DNA of 64,000 bases from Xanthobacteraceae bacterium (GCA_019746135.1 JAIESI010000054.1:25740-89739); one strand, 5' to 3'. Counted from the stretch's first letter, positions 36,198 through 45,081 are shown. The notes: generated from the sequence alone by a model not told the origin. Made by a program: numbers and translations.

Positions 36198-37181
36198 TCA
36201 TTGCGGCGGCTGGATGTTCGCCGCCTTTATCACCGTCGCCCACTGCTCGATTTCGCGTTTGACGAAATCCCGGCTCTGCGCCGGCGAGAGCGGCTCGGCG
36301 GTGTCCAGGCCCATCTTGCCGAGGCGGTCCTTCACGTCGGGTTTCGCCAGCGCTGCATTGATCTGCCGGTTGAGCGAAGCGACGATCTCCGGCGGCGTGC
36401 CCTTGGGCGCGGCGAGCCCGAACCAGGTTTTCACGTCGAAGTCCGGGAAGCCCTGCTCCGCCACGGGCACCGCGTCCGGCAGCACCGGCGAGCGGTTCTT
36501 GGTCGAGATGCCGATGGCGCGGAGCCTGCCCGCCTGGATGGAGCCGAGCATGTCGGGGATGCTGGAGATCATCATCTGGATCTCGCCCGACACAAGGTCC
36601 GGCGCCGCCTGGGCCGCGCCCTTGTAAGCAATGTGGTTGATGTCGATCTTTGCGCGATGCTTGAGCAGTTCGCCGGCCATGTGCTGCGAGGTGCCGACGC
36701 CGGCCGAACCGAAGTTGATCTTGCCGGGATTGGCCTTTGCGTAGCGCACCAGCTCCTGCATGTTGGTCGCCGGCACCTTCGGATTGATCACGACGACGTT
36801 CTTCAACTCGGCCGCGATGGCGAGAATTTCGAAATCGTTGAGCGCGTCAAACGGCAGCTTCGAACCGTAGAGGCTCGGATTGATGCCATGGGTCGACACG
36901 GTGATCATGCCGATGGTGTAGCCGTCCGGCGCGGACCGCCCGAGCTCGGCAACGCCAATGTTGCCGCCCGCGCCGAGCTTGTTCTCGACATAGAACTGCT
37001 GGCCCATGGTTTCGGTCAGGCTTTGCGCGAGCGTACGCGCAACGATGTCGAGCGAGCCGCCCGACGCCGTAAGCGTGATGACGCGTACCGGCCGTGCCGG
37101 ATAGCCCTGCGCCAGCGCAGACGGCACGGCCGCGAGCACGACCGATGCCAGCGTGACGATGCCGAGAATGATGCGTTGCAT
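36198..37181 (-). CDS. Bug/TctC-family substrate-binding protein
   Basis: 327 residues. Start ATG 37181 gives a clean signal peptide (RIILGIVTLASVVLAAVPSALAQ). Mature features: YPARPVRVITLTASGGSLDIVART, ENKLGAGGNIGVAELGRSAPDGY, KINFGSAGVGTSQHMAGELL, INHIAYKGAAQAAPDLVSGE and WFGLAAPKGTPPEIVASLN. It lies 25 bp after, and on the same strand as, the acyl-CoA synthetase, so the two are probably one operon: bind a carboxylate, then activate it with CoA. Confidence 0.92.
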   Translation of the reverse strand: MQRIILGIVTLASVVLAAVPSALAQGYPARPVRVITLTASGGSLDIVARTLAQSLTETMGQQFYVENKLGAGGNIGVAELGRSAPDGYTIGMITVSTHGINPSLYGSKLPFDALNDFEILAIAAELKNVVVINPKVPATNMQELVRYAKANPGKINFGSAGVGTSQHMAGELLKHRAKIDINHIAYKGAAQAAPDLVSGEIQMMISSIPDMLGSIQAGRLRAIGISTKNRSPVLPDAVPVAEQGFPDFDVKTWFGLAAPKGTPPEIVASLNRQINAALAKPDVKDRLGKMGLDTAEPLSPAQSRDFVKREIEQWATVIKAANIQPPQ

Positions 37182-37206
37182 TGCTGGTCGCTCCCCAAAA
37201 TTTCCG

Positions 37207-38721
37207 TCAAAGCATCTGCTTGAGCTTGGCTCTCGCGATCTTGGCATTTCCGACGCGCGGCAGCTCGGACATGATCACCACACGCCGCGGCACCTTGAAC
37301 CTGGCGAGCGACGTGCGGCAAGACGCCAGGATGTCGCCTTCGAGATCGCGGCCGGGCATGGCCTCCGCCTCGACGAAAGCAACCGGCACTTGCCCATAGG
37401 CGTCATCCTGCGCAGCCACGACCGCCACGTCGCGCACGCCTGCGACGCCGCGCACGACGCCTTCGATCTCGGAGGGCGAAACGCCCTCCCCGCCCACCTT
37501 GATGATGTCGCTCGCGCGGTCGCTGAACTTGATCCAGCCGCCGTCGAGCAGCGTCACGCGGTCGCCGGTGCGGAAAAACCCCTCGGCGTCGAAGGCCGCC
37601 GCGGTCGCTTCCGCGTTGCCGTCGTATTCCTTGAAGATCGACAGCCCGCGGACCCCCTTGATGGTGAGCTCGCCGGTCTCGCCGGACCGGACCGGATGTC
37701 CCTGCGGATCGCTGACGCGCACCTGATGCGCCAGCGACGGCCGGCCCAGCGCGGCCTCAGCCGGCGGCGCGTGCGGATCGCCGCAAATGCCCGGCGCGAC
37801 AAGCTCGGTCATGCCCCATGACGGCACGAAGGCCGGGATCCGGTTGTACGCCTGCGACTGGCGATCGCCGCGGGCCACCGTCCACTGGCGATAGAAATGC
37901 CGCTCCGGAATGGCCTGGCTCTGCAGCGCCATCGAGGTGAACAGCACGTGGGACGCCAGCGTCGCGCGGTGCGCGATCGACGCGGGCCAGAACCGGCTTG
38001 CCGAGAAACGCGGCTGCAGCACCGCCGTGCCGCCGGCCCAGAGCACCGGCAGGAACGACCAGCAGAGTCCCACGACGTGGAACAGCGGCAGCGAGATCAG
38101 GCTGACGTCGTCCGAACGGTGCCCGTAGACCTGCGCGCTGTAGCGGCTGCCCCAGAGCACGTTCGCATGGGTCCACACCACGCCCTTGGGCTTACCGGAG
38201 GTGCCAGTGGTGAACATGATCGCCGCGGTGTCCGACTCGGCGGCGGGATGAGCCGACACCGGATCGGCGAACAGCGCCGCAAGCGAGTCCTCGCCGTTGC
38301 CGCCCGACACCGCGACGAAGCGCAGGCCGCACGCGTGGGCAGCGACCGTGCCGGCGAAGCTCGCCTGTGTGATCGCGGCCACGGCGCGGGATGTTTCCGC
38401 GTAGTGGGTGATCTCCGGACCCGCGGCCAGAGCATTGGTGGCGACGCAGACCGCGCCGAGGCGTGCCAGCGCAAAGCGCACCAGCAGTGTCTCCGGGCAG
38501 TTCTCGAAATGCACCAGCACGCGGTCGCCTGGACCGATGCCGCGCTTCGCAAGCCCGCCGGCGAGCCGCGCCGCATCGACGGCGAACTGCCGGTAGGTCC
38601 AGGTTTTCGCTTCGCCCTCGAACGGCGCCCAGATCAGGAACGGATGATCGGGACGCTCGTGGGCCCGCGCTTCGAGAAGGCGATCGAGATTGAGGCCTTG
38701 GAACGGCGAGAGCGCTGTCAT
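37207..38721 (-). CDS. Acyl-CoA synthetase (AMP-dependent ligase)
   Basis: 504 residues. A3 loop FTTGTSGKPKGVVWTHANV, SLPLFHVVGLCWSFLPVLW, SWGMTELVAPGICG, hinge FFRTGDRVTLLDGGWIKFSDRASDIIKVGGEGVSPSEIE, and a C-terminal catalytic Lys in RVGNAKIARAKL, where most relatives have TGKI. The start ATG 38721 (MTALSPFQGLNL) matches family openings; upstream in-frame residues look non-coding. It is co-oriented with the Bug gene just downstream. Substrate not predictable; resembles CaiC/FadD-like aryl or acyl ligases. Confidence 0.88.
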   Translation of the reverse strand: MTALSPFQGLNLDRLLEARAHERPDHPFLIWAPFEGEAKTWTYRQFAVDAARLAGGLAKRGIGPGDRVLVHFENCPETLLVRFALARLGAVCVATNALAAGPEITHYAETSRAVAAITQASFAGTVAAHACGLRFVAVSGGNGEDSLAALFADPVSAHPAAESDTAAIMFTTGTSGKPKGVVWTHANVLWGSRYSAQVYGHRSDDVSLISLPLFHVVGLCWSFLPVLWAGGTAVLQPRFSASRFWPASIAHRATLASHVLFTSMALQSQAIPERHFYRQWTVARGDRQSQAYNRIPAFVPSWGMTELVAPGICGDPHAPPAEAALGRPSLAHQVRVSDPQGHPVRSGETGELTIKGVRGLSIFKEYDGNAEATAAAFDAEGFFRTGDRVTLLDGGWIKFSDRASDIIKVGGEGVSPSEIEGVVRGVAGVRDVAVVAAQDDAYGQVPVAFVEAEAMPGRDLEGDILASCRTSLARFKVPRRVVIMSELPRVGNAKIARAKLKQML

Positions 38722-38784
38722 CGGGCTATCGTAGCGAAGTCGCCGGCCAATCCAACCGGCGCCCAAGGCAACGGGACCTTGCTG

Positions 38785-40548
38785 TCATGCCCGCTTCCGG
38801 CGCGCGCGCAACCGTGCCGTCTCCGCCGCATCGACCTTGCCGGCCGCGTCGACCGCGACGCCGTAGCGCGCCCGCGCCGCGTTCACCGTCACCTTGCCGT
38901 TCCACACGTCGCGGGCGACGGCTTCGGGCTCGCGCGTGAACGGATCGCCGTGCCCGCCGCCGCCGGCCTGGTGATGCGTGAGCAATTCGCCGCTGCGCAC
39001 CGTCATGGTGACCTTGCCGGGAATGGCGGTTTTGGCATTGCCCTCGCCGAGCCAGTTGCCGGCGACGCCGCCGGGCTCGCCGCCGTCGAGGCCGTAAGGC
39101 GCAAAGCGCAGCCGGTCGGCACGCAGTTGCATGACAGCCTCGTCGGCAAGGAGGCGATACGACCGGCGCAGCCCCATGCCGCCGCGGAAGCGCCCTGCCC
39201 CGCCGGAGTCCTCGACCAGCGCATAATCCTCGATCCGCACCGGATGCTGGCGCTCCAGAACCTCGACCGGCGTGTTGGACAGGTTCTGCGACGGGTTGGT
39301 GATCGCCTCGATGCCGTCCTGGTCGGGGCGCCCGCCCCAGCAGCCGCTGATCATGTCGACGATGATGAAGGGCCGATTGTCGGGATGACGCCCGCCGAGG
39401 CAGACCACGGTGTTGCCGCCCTCGCCCGCCGCCGGCACGACGTCCGGCACGATCTGCGCGAGCGCGCCGAACATGGTGTCCATGACGCGATAGCCGGTCA
39501 GCGCGCGCGCCGCGACCGGCGCCGGCGCGATCGGATTGAGCACGCTGCCTTCCGGCGCACTCACCTCGATGCAGCGGAACACGCCGGCATTGTTCGGAAT
39601 GTCGCCCTTGAGCGCGCAGCGGACACTGAGAAAGGTGTTCGACTTGGTGAACGACAGCGTGGAATTGATCGCGGCCTTCACCTGCTTCGACGAGCCCGCC
39701 CAGTCCACCTGCAGCGTGCCGTCGCCGCGCACGGTGACCGCAACAGTGAGCGGCACCGGATCGTCGGACAGGCCGTCACTGTCGATGTGGTCGGTGAAAC
39801 GGAAGGTGCCCCGCGGCCAGGTGGCGATCTCGGCGCGCGCCATGCGTTCGGCGTAATCGAGCAGGCCTGCGAAATAGCCGCGCATTCCGGCCGCGCCATA
39901 GCGCGCGACCAGCCGGCCGATCTCGCGCGCGCCGACCTGACAGGCGGCGTATTGCGCACGCAAATCGCCGATCACCCGGTCCGGCACCCGAACATTGAGG
40001 CCGATCAACTGCTCGAGCGTCTCGTCCATCACGCCGTCGCGGAACAGCTTCAGCGGCGGGATGCGCAGACCTTCCTGGTAGATCTCGGTGCTGTCGGCGG
40101 CGTTCGAGCCCGGCACCCGACCGCCGACGTCGGTGTGATGGCAGATCACCACCGACCAGGCGAGGACCTCCGCGCCGTCGAAGATCGGGAAGAACATGAA
40201 GATGTCGGGCAGGTGCATGCCGCCGGAATACGGATCGTTCATGATGACGGCGTCGCCGGGCGAAAGCCTGCCGTCCCACTTCGCCTGCACCGCCGCCATC
40301 GCTTCCGGGATTGCGCCGAGATGCTGGGCAATGGTCTTGGCCTGCGCCACCATCTCGCCCCTCGCGTCGCAGATCGCCGCCGAGTAGTCCATCACGTCCT
40401 TGACGATCTCCGAGCGCGCGGTGCGGATCACCGTGTAGGCGACCTCGTCGACGATCGCGTCCATTGCGTTCTTGACGACGGCGAAGGTGATGGGATCGCC
40501 AACAGACGTCTCAAGCGACGTCCTGGGCGAGCTCGCGGCCTCAGGCAT
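38785..40548 (-). CDS. Hydantoinase B / 5-oxoprolinase family protein (HyuB)
   Basis: 587 residues. HyuB marks: DPITFAVVKNAMDAIVDEVAYTV, SEIVKDVMDYSAAICDARGEMV, GDAVIMNDPYSGGMHLPDI, VICHHTDVGGRVPGSNAADSTEIYQEGLRIPPL, and RFRGGMGLRRSYRLLADEA. With HyuA it forms an ATP-dependent hydrolase or carboxylase for cyclic amides (hydantoin, 5-oxoproline, N-methylhydantoin) or ketones (acetone or acetophenone carboxylase type). ATG 40548 overlaps the hyuA stop by 8 bp. The acetone-carboxylase small subunit is not present, so a cyclic amidase role is favoured. Confidence 0.9.
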   Translation of the reverse strand: MPEAASSPRTSLETSVGDPITFAVVKNAMDAIVDEVAYTVIRTARSEIVKDVMDYSAAICDARGEMVAQAKTIAQHLGAIPEAMAAVQAKWDGRLSPGDAVIMNDPYSGGMHLPDIFMFFPIFDGAEVLAWSVVICHHTDVGGRVPGSNAADSTEIYQEGLRIPPLKLFRDGVMDETLEQLIGLNVRVPDRVIGDLRAQYAACQVGAREIGRLVARYGAAGMRGYFAGLLDYAERMARAEIATWPRGTFRFTDHIDSDGLSDDPVPLTVAVTVRGDGTLQVDWAGSSKQVKAAINSTLSFTKSNTFLSVRCALKGDIPNNAGVFRCIEVSAPEGSVLNPIAPAPVAARALTGYRVMDTMFGALAQIVPDVVPAAGEGGNTVVCLGGRHPDNRPFIIVDMISGCWGGRPDQDGIEAITNPSQNLSNTPVEVLERQHPVRIEDYALVEDSGGAGRFRGGMGLRRSYRLLADEAVMQLRADRLRFAPYGLDGGEPGGVAGNWLGEGNAKTAIPGKVTMTVRSGELLTHHQAGGGGHGDPFTREPEAVARDVWNGKVTVNAARARYGVAVDAAGKVDAAETARLRARRKRA

Positions 40549-42637
40549 CGGCCTCCTCCATCTCGATGGCGATCGAGCCCGCGCCCGCAGCGCGCGCGGT
40601 GCAGCCGGGCGGGACCACGATGGTGGTGTCGTAGCTTTCGACAATCGCGGGGCCGGCGACCGGCCCCTGCTCCACCGCGGCGCGCGGCAGCAGTCGCGCC
40701 CTGATGCGCGGCTTGCCGCGCTCGAACGACACGAGGCGCTCGCCGCTCTCGCCGGCCAGCGCACGGGCGTCCAGGCTCAAGCCCGCGAAATGGAGCCGCG
40801 TCGCGGCGGTGCCGATCGCCGACAGGCGCAGGTTCACGAGCTCCACCGGCTCGCCGCCGGCGACATAACCGAAGGTCTCGCGGTAGAGCCGCTCGAAGGC
40901 CGCGTGCAGCGCCGCGGCGTCGAACGGAGCGGGCGGCATCGGCACGGTGAGCTGCGACGACTGGCCGAGATAGCGCACGTCGGCGGCGGTGCGCAGTTGC
41001 ACCGCGCCTTCGCCGTAGCCTTCGACGGCGAGCGCCGCGCGGCCGTCGGCGGCCATGCCGTCCAGCGCCTGCCGCACCACGGCGTCCTTCACCCCGGCAA
41101 GGGGGCTAAGCAGCGGGCGGATGAACTCGTGCACCGCTTCGGCGGCGAGCATGCCGGCCGCCGAGAACACGCCGGAGACCGGGCTGATCAGCACCCGCGT
41201 GATGCCAAGAAGCCGCGCCACATCGACCGCATGCAGCGGGCCGCCGCCGCCGAACGCCATCAGCGCGAGATCGCGCGGGTCCTTGCCGCGCTCCACCGTC
41301 ACCGCGCGGATCGCCCGCGCCATGTTGACGTTGGCGACCTGGCGGATGCCGTGGGCTGCGTCCTCGACGCCGAGCCCGAGCGGCCGTGCGACGTGCTGGT
41401 CCACCGCACGCTGCGACAGCGCCGCGTCCACCTTGAGCGAGCCACCGGCGAGCGCGTGCGGGTTGAGAAAGCCCAGCACCATGTTGGCGTCGGTGACGGT
41501 CGGCTCGCGCGTGCCGCGGCCGTAGCAGGCGGGGCCCGGATCGCCGCCGGCGCTTTCCGGCCCGACCACGAGCAGCCCGCCGGCATCGATCCGCGCGATC
41601 GAGCCGCCGCCGGAGCCCACTTCGGCAATGTCGATCGACGGCACCTTCAGCATGTAGCCCGCGCCCTTGACGAAGCGCGACGGCGTGGAGATGCCGTCGC
41701 GAAACTCGTATTCGGTGACGATCTGCGGCTCGCCGGCCTCGACGATCGCGGCCTTGGCGGTGGTGCCGCCCATGTCGAAGACGATGAGGTCGCTCGCGCC
41801 GATCGCGGGACCGAGCCGCGCCGAACCGGCGACGCCGCCGGCGGGCCCGGAGCCCACGGCAAACACCGGCCGCTCGCGCGCCGTGGCGATGCCGATCATG
41901 CCGCCGTTGGACGCCATCACCTGGACCGGCGCGGTGACGCCGATGGCGGCAAGCCGCCCGGCGAGCCTCGACAGATAGCCGCGCATCGCCGGCAGGAGAT
42001 AAGCGTTCACCACGGCGGTCGAGGTGCGCTCGTATTCCCTGATCTCCGGCAGCACCTCGAACGAGGCGGTGACCAGGAGCTGCGGCGCGGTCTCGCGCAG
42101 GATCGCGGCGGCGCGGCGCTCATGGGCGTCGTTGGCGTAGGAGTTGATGAAGCAGACCGCCACGGCCTCGACGCGTTCGGCCCGAAACGTCGCGGCGGCC
42201 TCGCGCACCGAGGCCTCGTCCAGCGGCGCGACCACGCCACCGTCGGCACCGATGCGCTCGCGGGCCTCGAGCCGCCAGCGCCGCGGCACCAGCGGCTCGG
42301 GCTTGCTCCAGGCCATGTTGAACATGCCGGGCGTGCGGATGCGGCCGATCTCGAGCACGTCGCGAAAGCCCCGCGTGGTCAAAAGCCCGGTTCGCGCGCC
42401 GACCTTCTGCAGGATGGTGTTGGAGGCCACCGTGGTGCCGTGCACCACCTCGGCGACCTCGCGCGGATCGAGCCGCGCCGCCTCGAGCACCGCGGCGACG
42501 CCGGCAGCCACGCCTTCGCCCGGATCGGCCGGCGTGGTCGTCGTCTTGTTCACATGGATGCGCCCGCCGGGCAGCGCGAGCACGATGTCGGTGAAGGTGC
42601 CGCCGACGTCCACACCGATGCGCGCCGCACGGCTCAC
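40541..42637 (-). CDS. Hydantoinase / 5-oxoprolinase subunit A (HyuA)
   Basis: 698 residues. ATP-binding acetate/sugar kinase fold: IGVDVGGTFTDIVLALPGG at the start, VHGTTVASNTILQKVGARTG, VGSGPAGGVAGSARLG, DLIVFDMGGTTAKAAIVEAG, EVGSGGGSIARIDAGGLL, GPACYGRGTREPTVTDANMVLG, and ALMAFGGGGPLHAVDVARLLG. The start codon is GTG 42637, with GGGGAG seven bases upstream. It is the first gene of a two-gene operon with hyuB. The 319 bp upstream to the amidase start contain the 14-bp tandem repeat and presumably a promoter. Confidence 0.93.
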   Translation of the reverse strand: MSRAARIGVDVGGTFTDIVLALPGGRIHVNKTTTTPADPGEGVAAGVAAVLEAARLDPREVAEVVHGTTVASNTILQKVGARTGLLTTRGFRDVLEIGRIRTPGMFNMAWSKPEPLVPRRWRLEARERIGADGGVVAPLDEASVREAAATFRAERVEAVAVCFINSYANDAHERRAAAILRETAPQLLVTASFEVLPEIREYERTSTAVVNAYLLPAMRGYLSRLAGRLAAIGVTAPVQVMASNGGMIGIATARERPVFAVGSGPAGGVAGSARLGPAIGASDLIVFDMGGTTAKAAIVEAGEPQIVTEYEFRDGISTPSRFVKGAGYMLKVPSIDIAEVGSGGGSIARIDAGGLLVVGPESAGGDPGPACYGRGTREPTVTDANMVLGFLNPHALAGGSLKVDAALSQRAVDQHVARPLGLGVEDAAHGIRQVANVNMARAIRAVTVERGKDPRDLALMAFGGGGPLHAVDVARLLGITRVLISPVSGVFSAAGMLAAEAVHEFIRPLLSPLAGVKDAVVRQALDGMAADGRAALAVEGYGEGAVQLRTAADVRYLGQSSQLTVPMPPAPFDAAALHAAFERLYRETFGYVAGGEPVELVNLRLSAIGTAATRLHFAGLSLDARALAGESGERLVSFERGKPRIRARLLPRAAVEQGPVAGPAIVESYDTTIVVPPGCTARAAGAGSIAIEMEEADA

Positions 42638-42815
42638 CCTTGCACTCCCCGGACTTGCGTTGCCGCCCCCACCGCCACCCCGGCCGACTGTTTTTCAGGC
42701 GACCGGAAACAACGTCCCGGCCGCCACGGTGTGTAATAAAGCATAAGACCCGGCCGGAGACTTTGCCGCAGACCCGATCTTATGCCGCGAGCTTCGACAA
42801 ATCGCCGACCAACCG

Positions 42816-42926
42816 CAAGGCTTGCCGTTCAAGGCTTGGCACTCAAGGCCTGGCACTCAAGGCTCGGCCGTCAAGGCATAGCTCCCAAGACTCGCTCTCA
42901 GGACTCGGCTTTCAAGGCTTGGCGCT
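42816..42926. repeat. Eight tandem copies of a 14-bp unit (CAAGGCTTGGCACT-like)
   Basis: Units begin at 42816, 42830, 42844, 42858, 42872, 42886 (13 bp), 42899 and 42913, each a variant of CAAGGCTTGGCACT. The purest pair is at 42830 and 42844 (one difference). The array ends 30 bp before the amidase start and lies upstream of divergent hyuA. It may be a slippage-prone spacer or a regulator-binding array. An open frame through it translates into a low-complexity peptide and is not credible as a gene. Confidence 0.85.
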
Positions 42927-42956
42927 CTTGCGAGTCTTCCTTTATGGTCCCGCAGC

Positions 42957-43808
42957 ATGCCGCCGTTCTCTGCCGATTCCAGTGTCGTCGAACGTGTCGA
43001 GACCTCGCCGAACTTCGACGAGCGCACCGGGCTCGCGCGTCCGGACATGATCGTCCTGCACTACACCGGCATGCAGTTCTCCCAGGACGCGATCATGCGG
43101 CTGTGCGACCCGAAGGCGCGCGTGTCGTCGCACTATGTGGTGGTCGAGAACGGCTCGATCGTGCAACTGGTGCCCGAGGTGAAGCGGGCCTGGCACGCCG
43201 GCGTGTCGTCGTGGGGCGGCGACGCCGACATCAATTCGCGCTCGATCGGCATCGAGATCTGCAACCCCGGCCACGAGTTCGGCTACCCGGACTTTCCGGC
43301 GCGGCAGATCGCCGCCGTCATCACCCTGTGCCGCTCGATCCTCACCCGCAACATCGTACGGCCTGAGAACATCGTGGCGCATTCCGACGTGGCGCCAAGC
43401 CGCAAGCAGGACCCGGGCGAGAAGTTCCCCTGGAAGCGTCTCGCGCAATCCAACATCGGGCTGTGGGTGGAGCCGGCTCCGGCCACCAACGGTCCGGTGC
43501 TCAAGCTCGACGACACCGGCGACAAGGTGACCGACCTGCAAAAGGCGCTGACCGAGTACGGCTACGCGATCGACACCAACGGCACCTACGACGCGACCAC
43601 CCGCGACGCCGTCATGGCCTTCCAGCGCCACTTCCGGCCGGCCAAGGTCGACGGCATCACCGACGTGTCGACGCGGGAGACGCTGCGCAAGCTGCTGGTC
43701 GCCCGCGAGCTCGGCCCGCTTCAGGCCGCAGCCGGCGCAAAGCGTCCCGCCCCCGCCCCTCGCGTGCCGAAGCCGCCGGCGGGCAAAGGCGAACCGGCGG
43801 CCTCTTGA
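42957..43808 (+). CDS. N-acetylmuramoyl-L-alanine amidase (AmpD/AmiD type) with peptidoglycan-binding domain
   Basis: 283 residues. Amidase_2 domain at about 15-160: zinc ligands His35 (MIVLHYTGM), His142 (IVAHSDVAPSRK) and Asp152 (KQDPGEKFPW), with SIGIEICNPGHEFGYPDFP in between. A PG_binding_1 domain follows at about 180-235 (DDTGDKVTDLQKALTEYGY, TRDAVMAFQRHF). The C-terminus is Pro/Ala-rich. It cleaves the MurNAc-L-Ala bond, probably in peptidoglycan recycling. No signal peptide is visible, which favours a cytoplasmic AmpD-like role, although the PG-binding domain is more usual for AmiD. Confidence 0.9.
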   Translation: MPPFSADSSVVERVETSPNFDERTGLARPDMIVLHYTGMQFSQDAIMRLCDPKARVSSHYVVVENGSIVQLVPEVKRAWHAGVSSWGGDADINSRSIGIEICNPGHEFGYPDFPARQIAAVITLCRSILTRNIVRPENIVAHSDVAPSRKQDPGEKFPWKRLAQSNIGLWVEPAPATNGPVLKLDDTGDKVTDLQKALTEYGYAIDTNGTYDATTRDAVMAFQRHFRPAKVDGITDVSTRETLRKLLVARELGPLQAAAGAKRPAPAPRVPKPPAGKGEPAAS

Positions 43809-43845
43809 CGGACGGCCGCCCGCACTCCATTCCCTGTCCCGTCAG

Positions 43846-44266
43846 CCGGCCGGACGGCCGCTCCGCGCCAATGCCGAAAGGCGGCCGGGGAGGAAAGTCC
43901 GGGCTCCAGGACAAACGGTGCCGGATAACGTCCGGCGGGATCGATCCCCGCTTGCGGGGAAAGGCCCCAGGGACAGTGCCACAGAGAACAGACCGCCACG
44001 GCGCGTTGTGTATCAGCCGTGGCAAGGGTGAAACGGTGCGGTAAGAGCGCACCGCGCTTTCCGGCAACGGAAGCGGCACGGCAAACCCCACCGGGAGCAA
44101 GACCGAATAGGGACGGCACCGAGGCGCAAGCCTCAACCCTTGTCCGGGTCGCCGTCCGGGTGGGTCGCTTCAGGCGCCGGGCAACCGGCGTCGCAGAGGA
44201 ATGGCCGTCACGTCCGGCGCGCAAGCGCCGGGCCATACAGAACCCGGCTTACAGGCCGTCTGATTT
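43846..44266 (+). ncRNA. rnpB: RNase P RNA (class A)
   Basis: The catalytic RNA of RNase P, which matures tRNA 5' ends. The hallmark GGAGGAAAGTCCGGGCTCC lies near 43890-43910. Next come the CAGGGACAGTGCCACAGAGAACAGACCGCC region (P9/P10/P11) and GGCAAGGGTGAAACGGTGCGGTAAGAGCGCACCGC (P12 and J11/12). ACGGCAAACCCCACCGGGAGCAAGACCGAATAGG and the 3' AGAGGAATGGCCGTC and ATACAGAACCCGGCTTACAGGCC follow, all conserved positions of type A RNA. P1 pairs CGGACGGCC (about 43851) with GGCCGTCTG (about 44254-44262). Ends are accurate to a few bases. Confidence 0.97.
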
Positions 44267-44271
44267 GTAAT

Positions 44272-44303
44272 GAGGGCTCGGCGGGGAAACCCGCCGGGCC
44301 CTC
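44272..44303 (+). terminator. GNRA-loop hairpin downstream of rnpB
   Basis: A 14-bp stem (GAGGGCTCGGCGGG / CCCGCCGGGCCCTC, one G-U pair) closed by a GAAA tetraloop starts six bases after the rnpB 3' end. There is no T-tract, but position and stability fit a terminator or 3' processing structure. Confidence 0.6.
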
Positions 44304-44355
44304 GCCAATTCAGGCCCAGGCTGATCTGCAGGACGTTGTCCTGTGTGAATCAACA

Positions 44356-44387
44356 AGCTAGATTGTAAGCTAGATGTCCAGCTAGAT
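44356..44387 (+). promoter_or_regulatory. Three AGCTAGAT direct repeats, probable antitoxin operator
   Basis: AGCTAGAT occurs at 44356-44363, 44368-44375 and 44380-44387, exactly 12 bp apart, ending 12 bp before the antitoxin ATG at 44400. Phd/YefM-type antitoxins usually repress their own promoter through such repeats, so this is the likely autoregulatory operator. CTAG, rare in most proteobacterial genomes, appears three times here. Confidence 0.55.
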
Positions 44388-44399
44388 GGGAATTCGAAA

Positions 44400-44651
44400 A
44401 TGACGGAGATCGGCAGTTTTGACGCCAAGAACAGGTTTTCCGAGCTGCTGGCCAAAGCCGAGGGCGGCGAGGAGATCGTCATCACCCGGCGCGGCCGTCC
44501 GGTGGCAAAGCTCGTTCCGCTCGAAGCAGGTCACGACGTCGGCCAGGCGCGCGCCGCGATGAAGCGTATTCGTACGCTGGCGCAGGAAATGAAGCTCGGC
44601 CGGTTCGATTGGCAGGAGTGGAAAGACTATCGCGACCGGGGACGTCGCTGA
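44400..44651 (+). CDS. Type II toxin-antitoxin antitoxin, Phd/YefM family
   Basis: 83 residues. The N-terminal Phd fold is clear: EIGSFDAKNRFSELLAKAEGG, EEIVITRRGRPVAKLVPLE. The C-terminal half (RIRTLAQEMKLGRFDWQEWKDY) is the flexible toxin-neutralising tail. ATG 44400 lies in an A/T-rich start region. It is followed after one base by the VapC toxin gene, and the pair forms a standard module. Its likely operator is the triple AGCTAGAT repeat upstream. Confidence 0.92.
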   Translation: MTEIGSFDAKNRFSELLAKAEGGEEIVITRRGRPVAKLVPLEAGHDVGQARAAMKRIRTLAQEMKLGRFDWQEWKDYRDRGRR

Positions 44652-44652
44652 C

Positions 44653-45066
44653 ATGGCCGCGCTCGTTCTCGATTGCTCGGCAACGCTGTCGTGGTTCATG
44701 CCTGACGAAGGCGGCCCTGGCGCGGCTGAGCTGCGCGAGCGCGTGACCAATGAAGGGGCCGTCGTACCAGTGCTTTGGCCGATCGAAGTCGGCAACGTCT
44801 TCCTTTTTGCGATGCGCGGGCGCCGCATCGATCCGGCACAGCGTGCCGCCGCACTGGAAGCCCTCGGCCAATTGCCCATCGAGATCGACACCGGAACATT
44901 GAATGAGATCTGGACTGCAACGCTGGCGTTGGCCGACGAATTGCGGCTGACCCTCTACGATGCCTGTTATCTCGAACTGGCGCGCCGCCGCGCCCTGCCG
45001 CTCGCAACGCTCGACAAGGAGCTGCGCACCGCCGGCCGGAAGCTCGGCATCCCATTGCTCGGCTGA
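44653..45066 (+). CDS. vapC: Type II toxin, PIN-domain ribonuclease (VapC family)
   Basis: 137 residues. PIN-domain acidic residues are all present: Asp7 (LVLDCSAT), Glu45 (WPIEVGNVF), Asp103 (TLYDACYLELA) and Asp121 (ATLDKEL), so the nuclease should be active. VapC toxins cut tRNA or other RNAs when freed from the antitoxin. It starts one base after the antitoxin stop and converges on the next gene (15-bp gap). Confidence 0.92.
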   Translation: MAALVLDCSATLSWFMPDEGGPGAAELRERVTNEGAVVPVLWPIEVGNVFLFAMRGRRIDPAQRAAALEALGQLPIEIDTGTLNEIWTATLALADELRLTLYDACYLELARRRALPLATLDKELRTAGRKLGIPLLG

Positions 45067-45081
45067 CGAAGCGATCGCGGC

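Noticed and set aside
37897..42736. Very long plus-strand frames (935 and 754 codons) opposite the ligase and hyuB/hyuA
   Set aside because: His/Arg/Asp-rich antisense translations without domains; codon bias belongs to the minus strand.
42816..42926. CRISPR array
   Set aside because: The 14-bp units are contiguous, with no unique spacers, and no cas genes are present.
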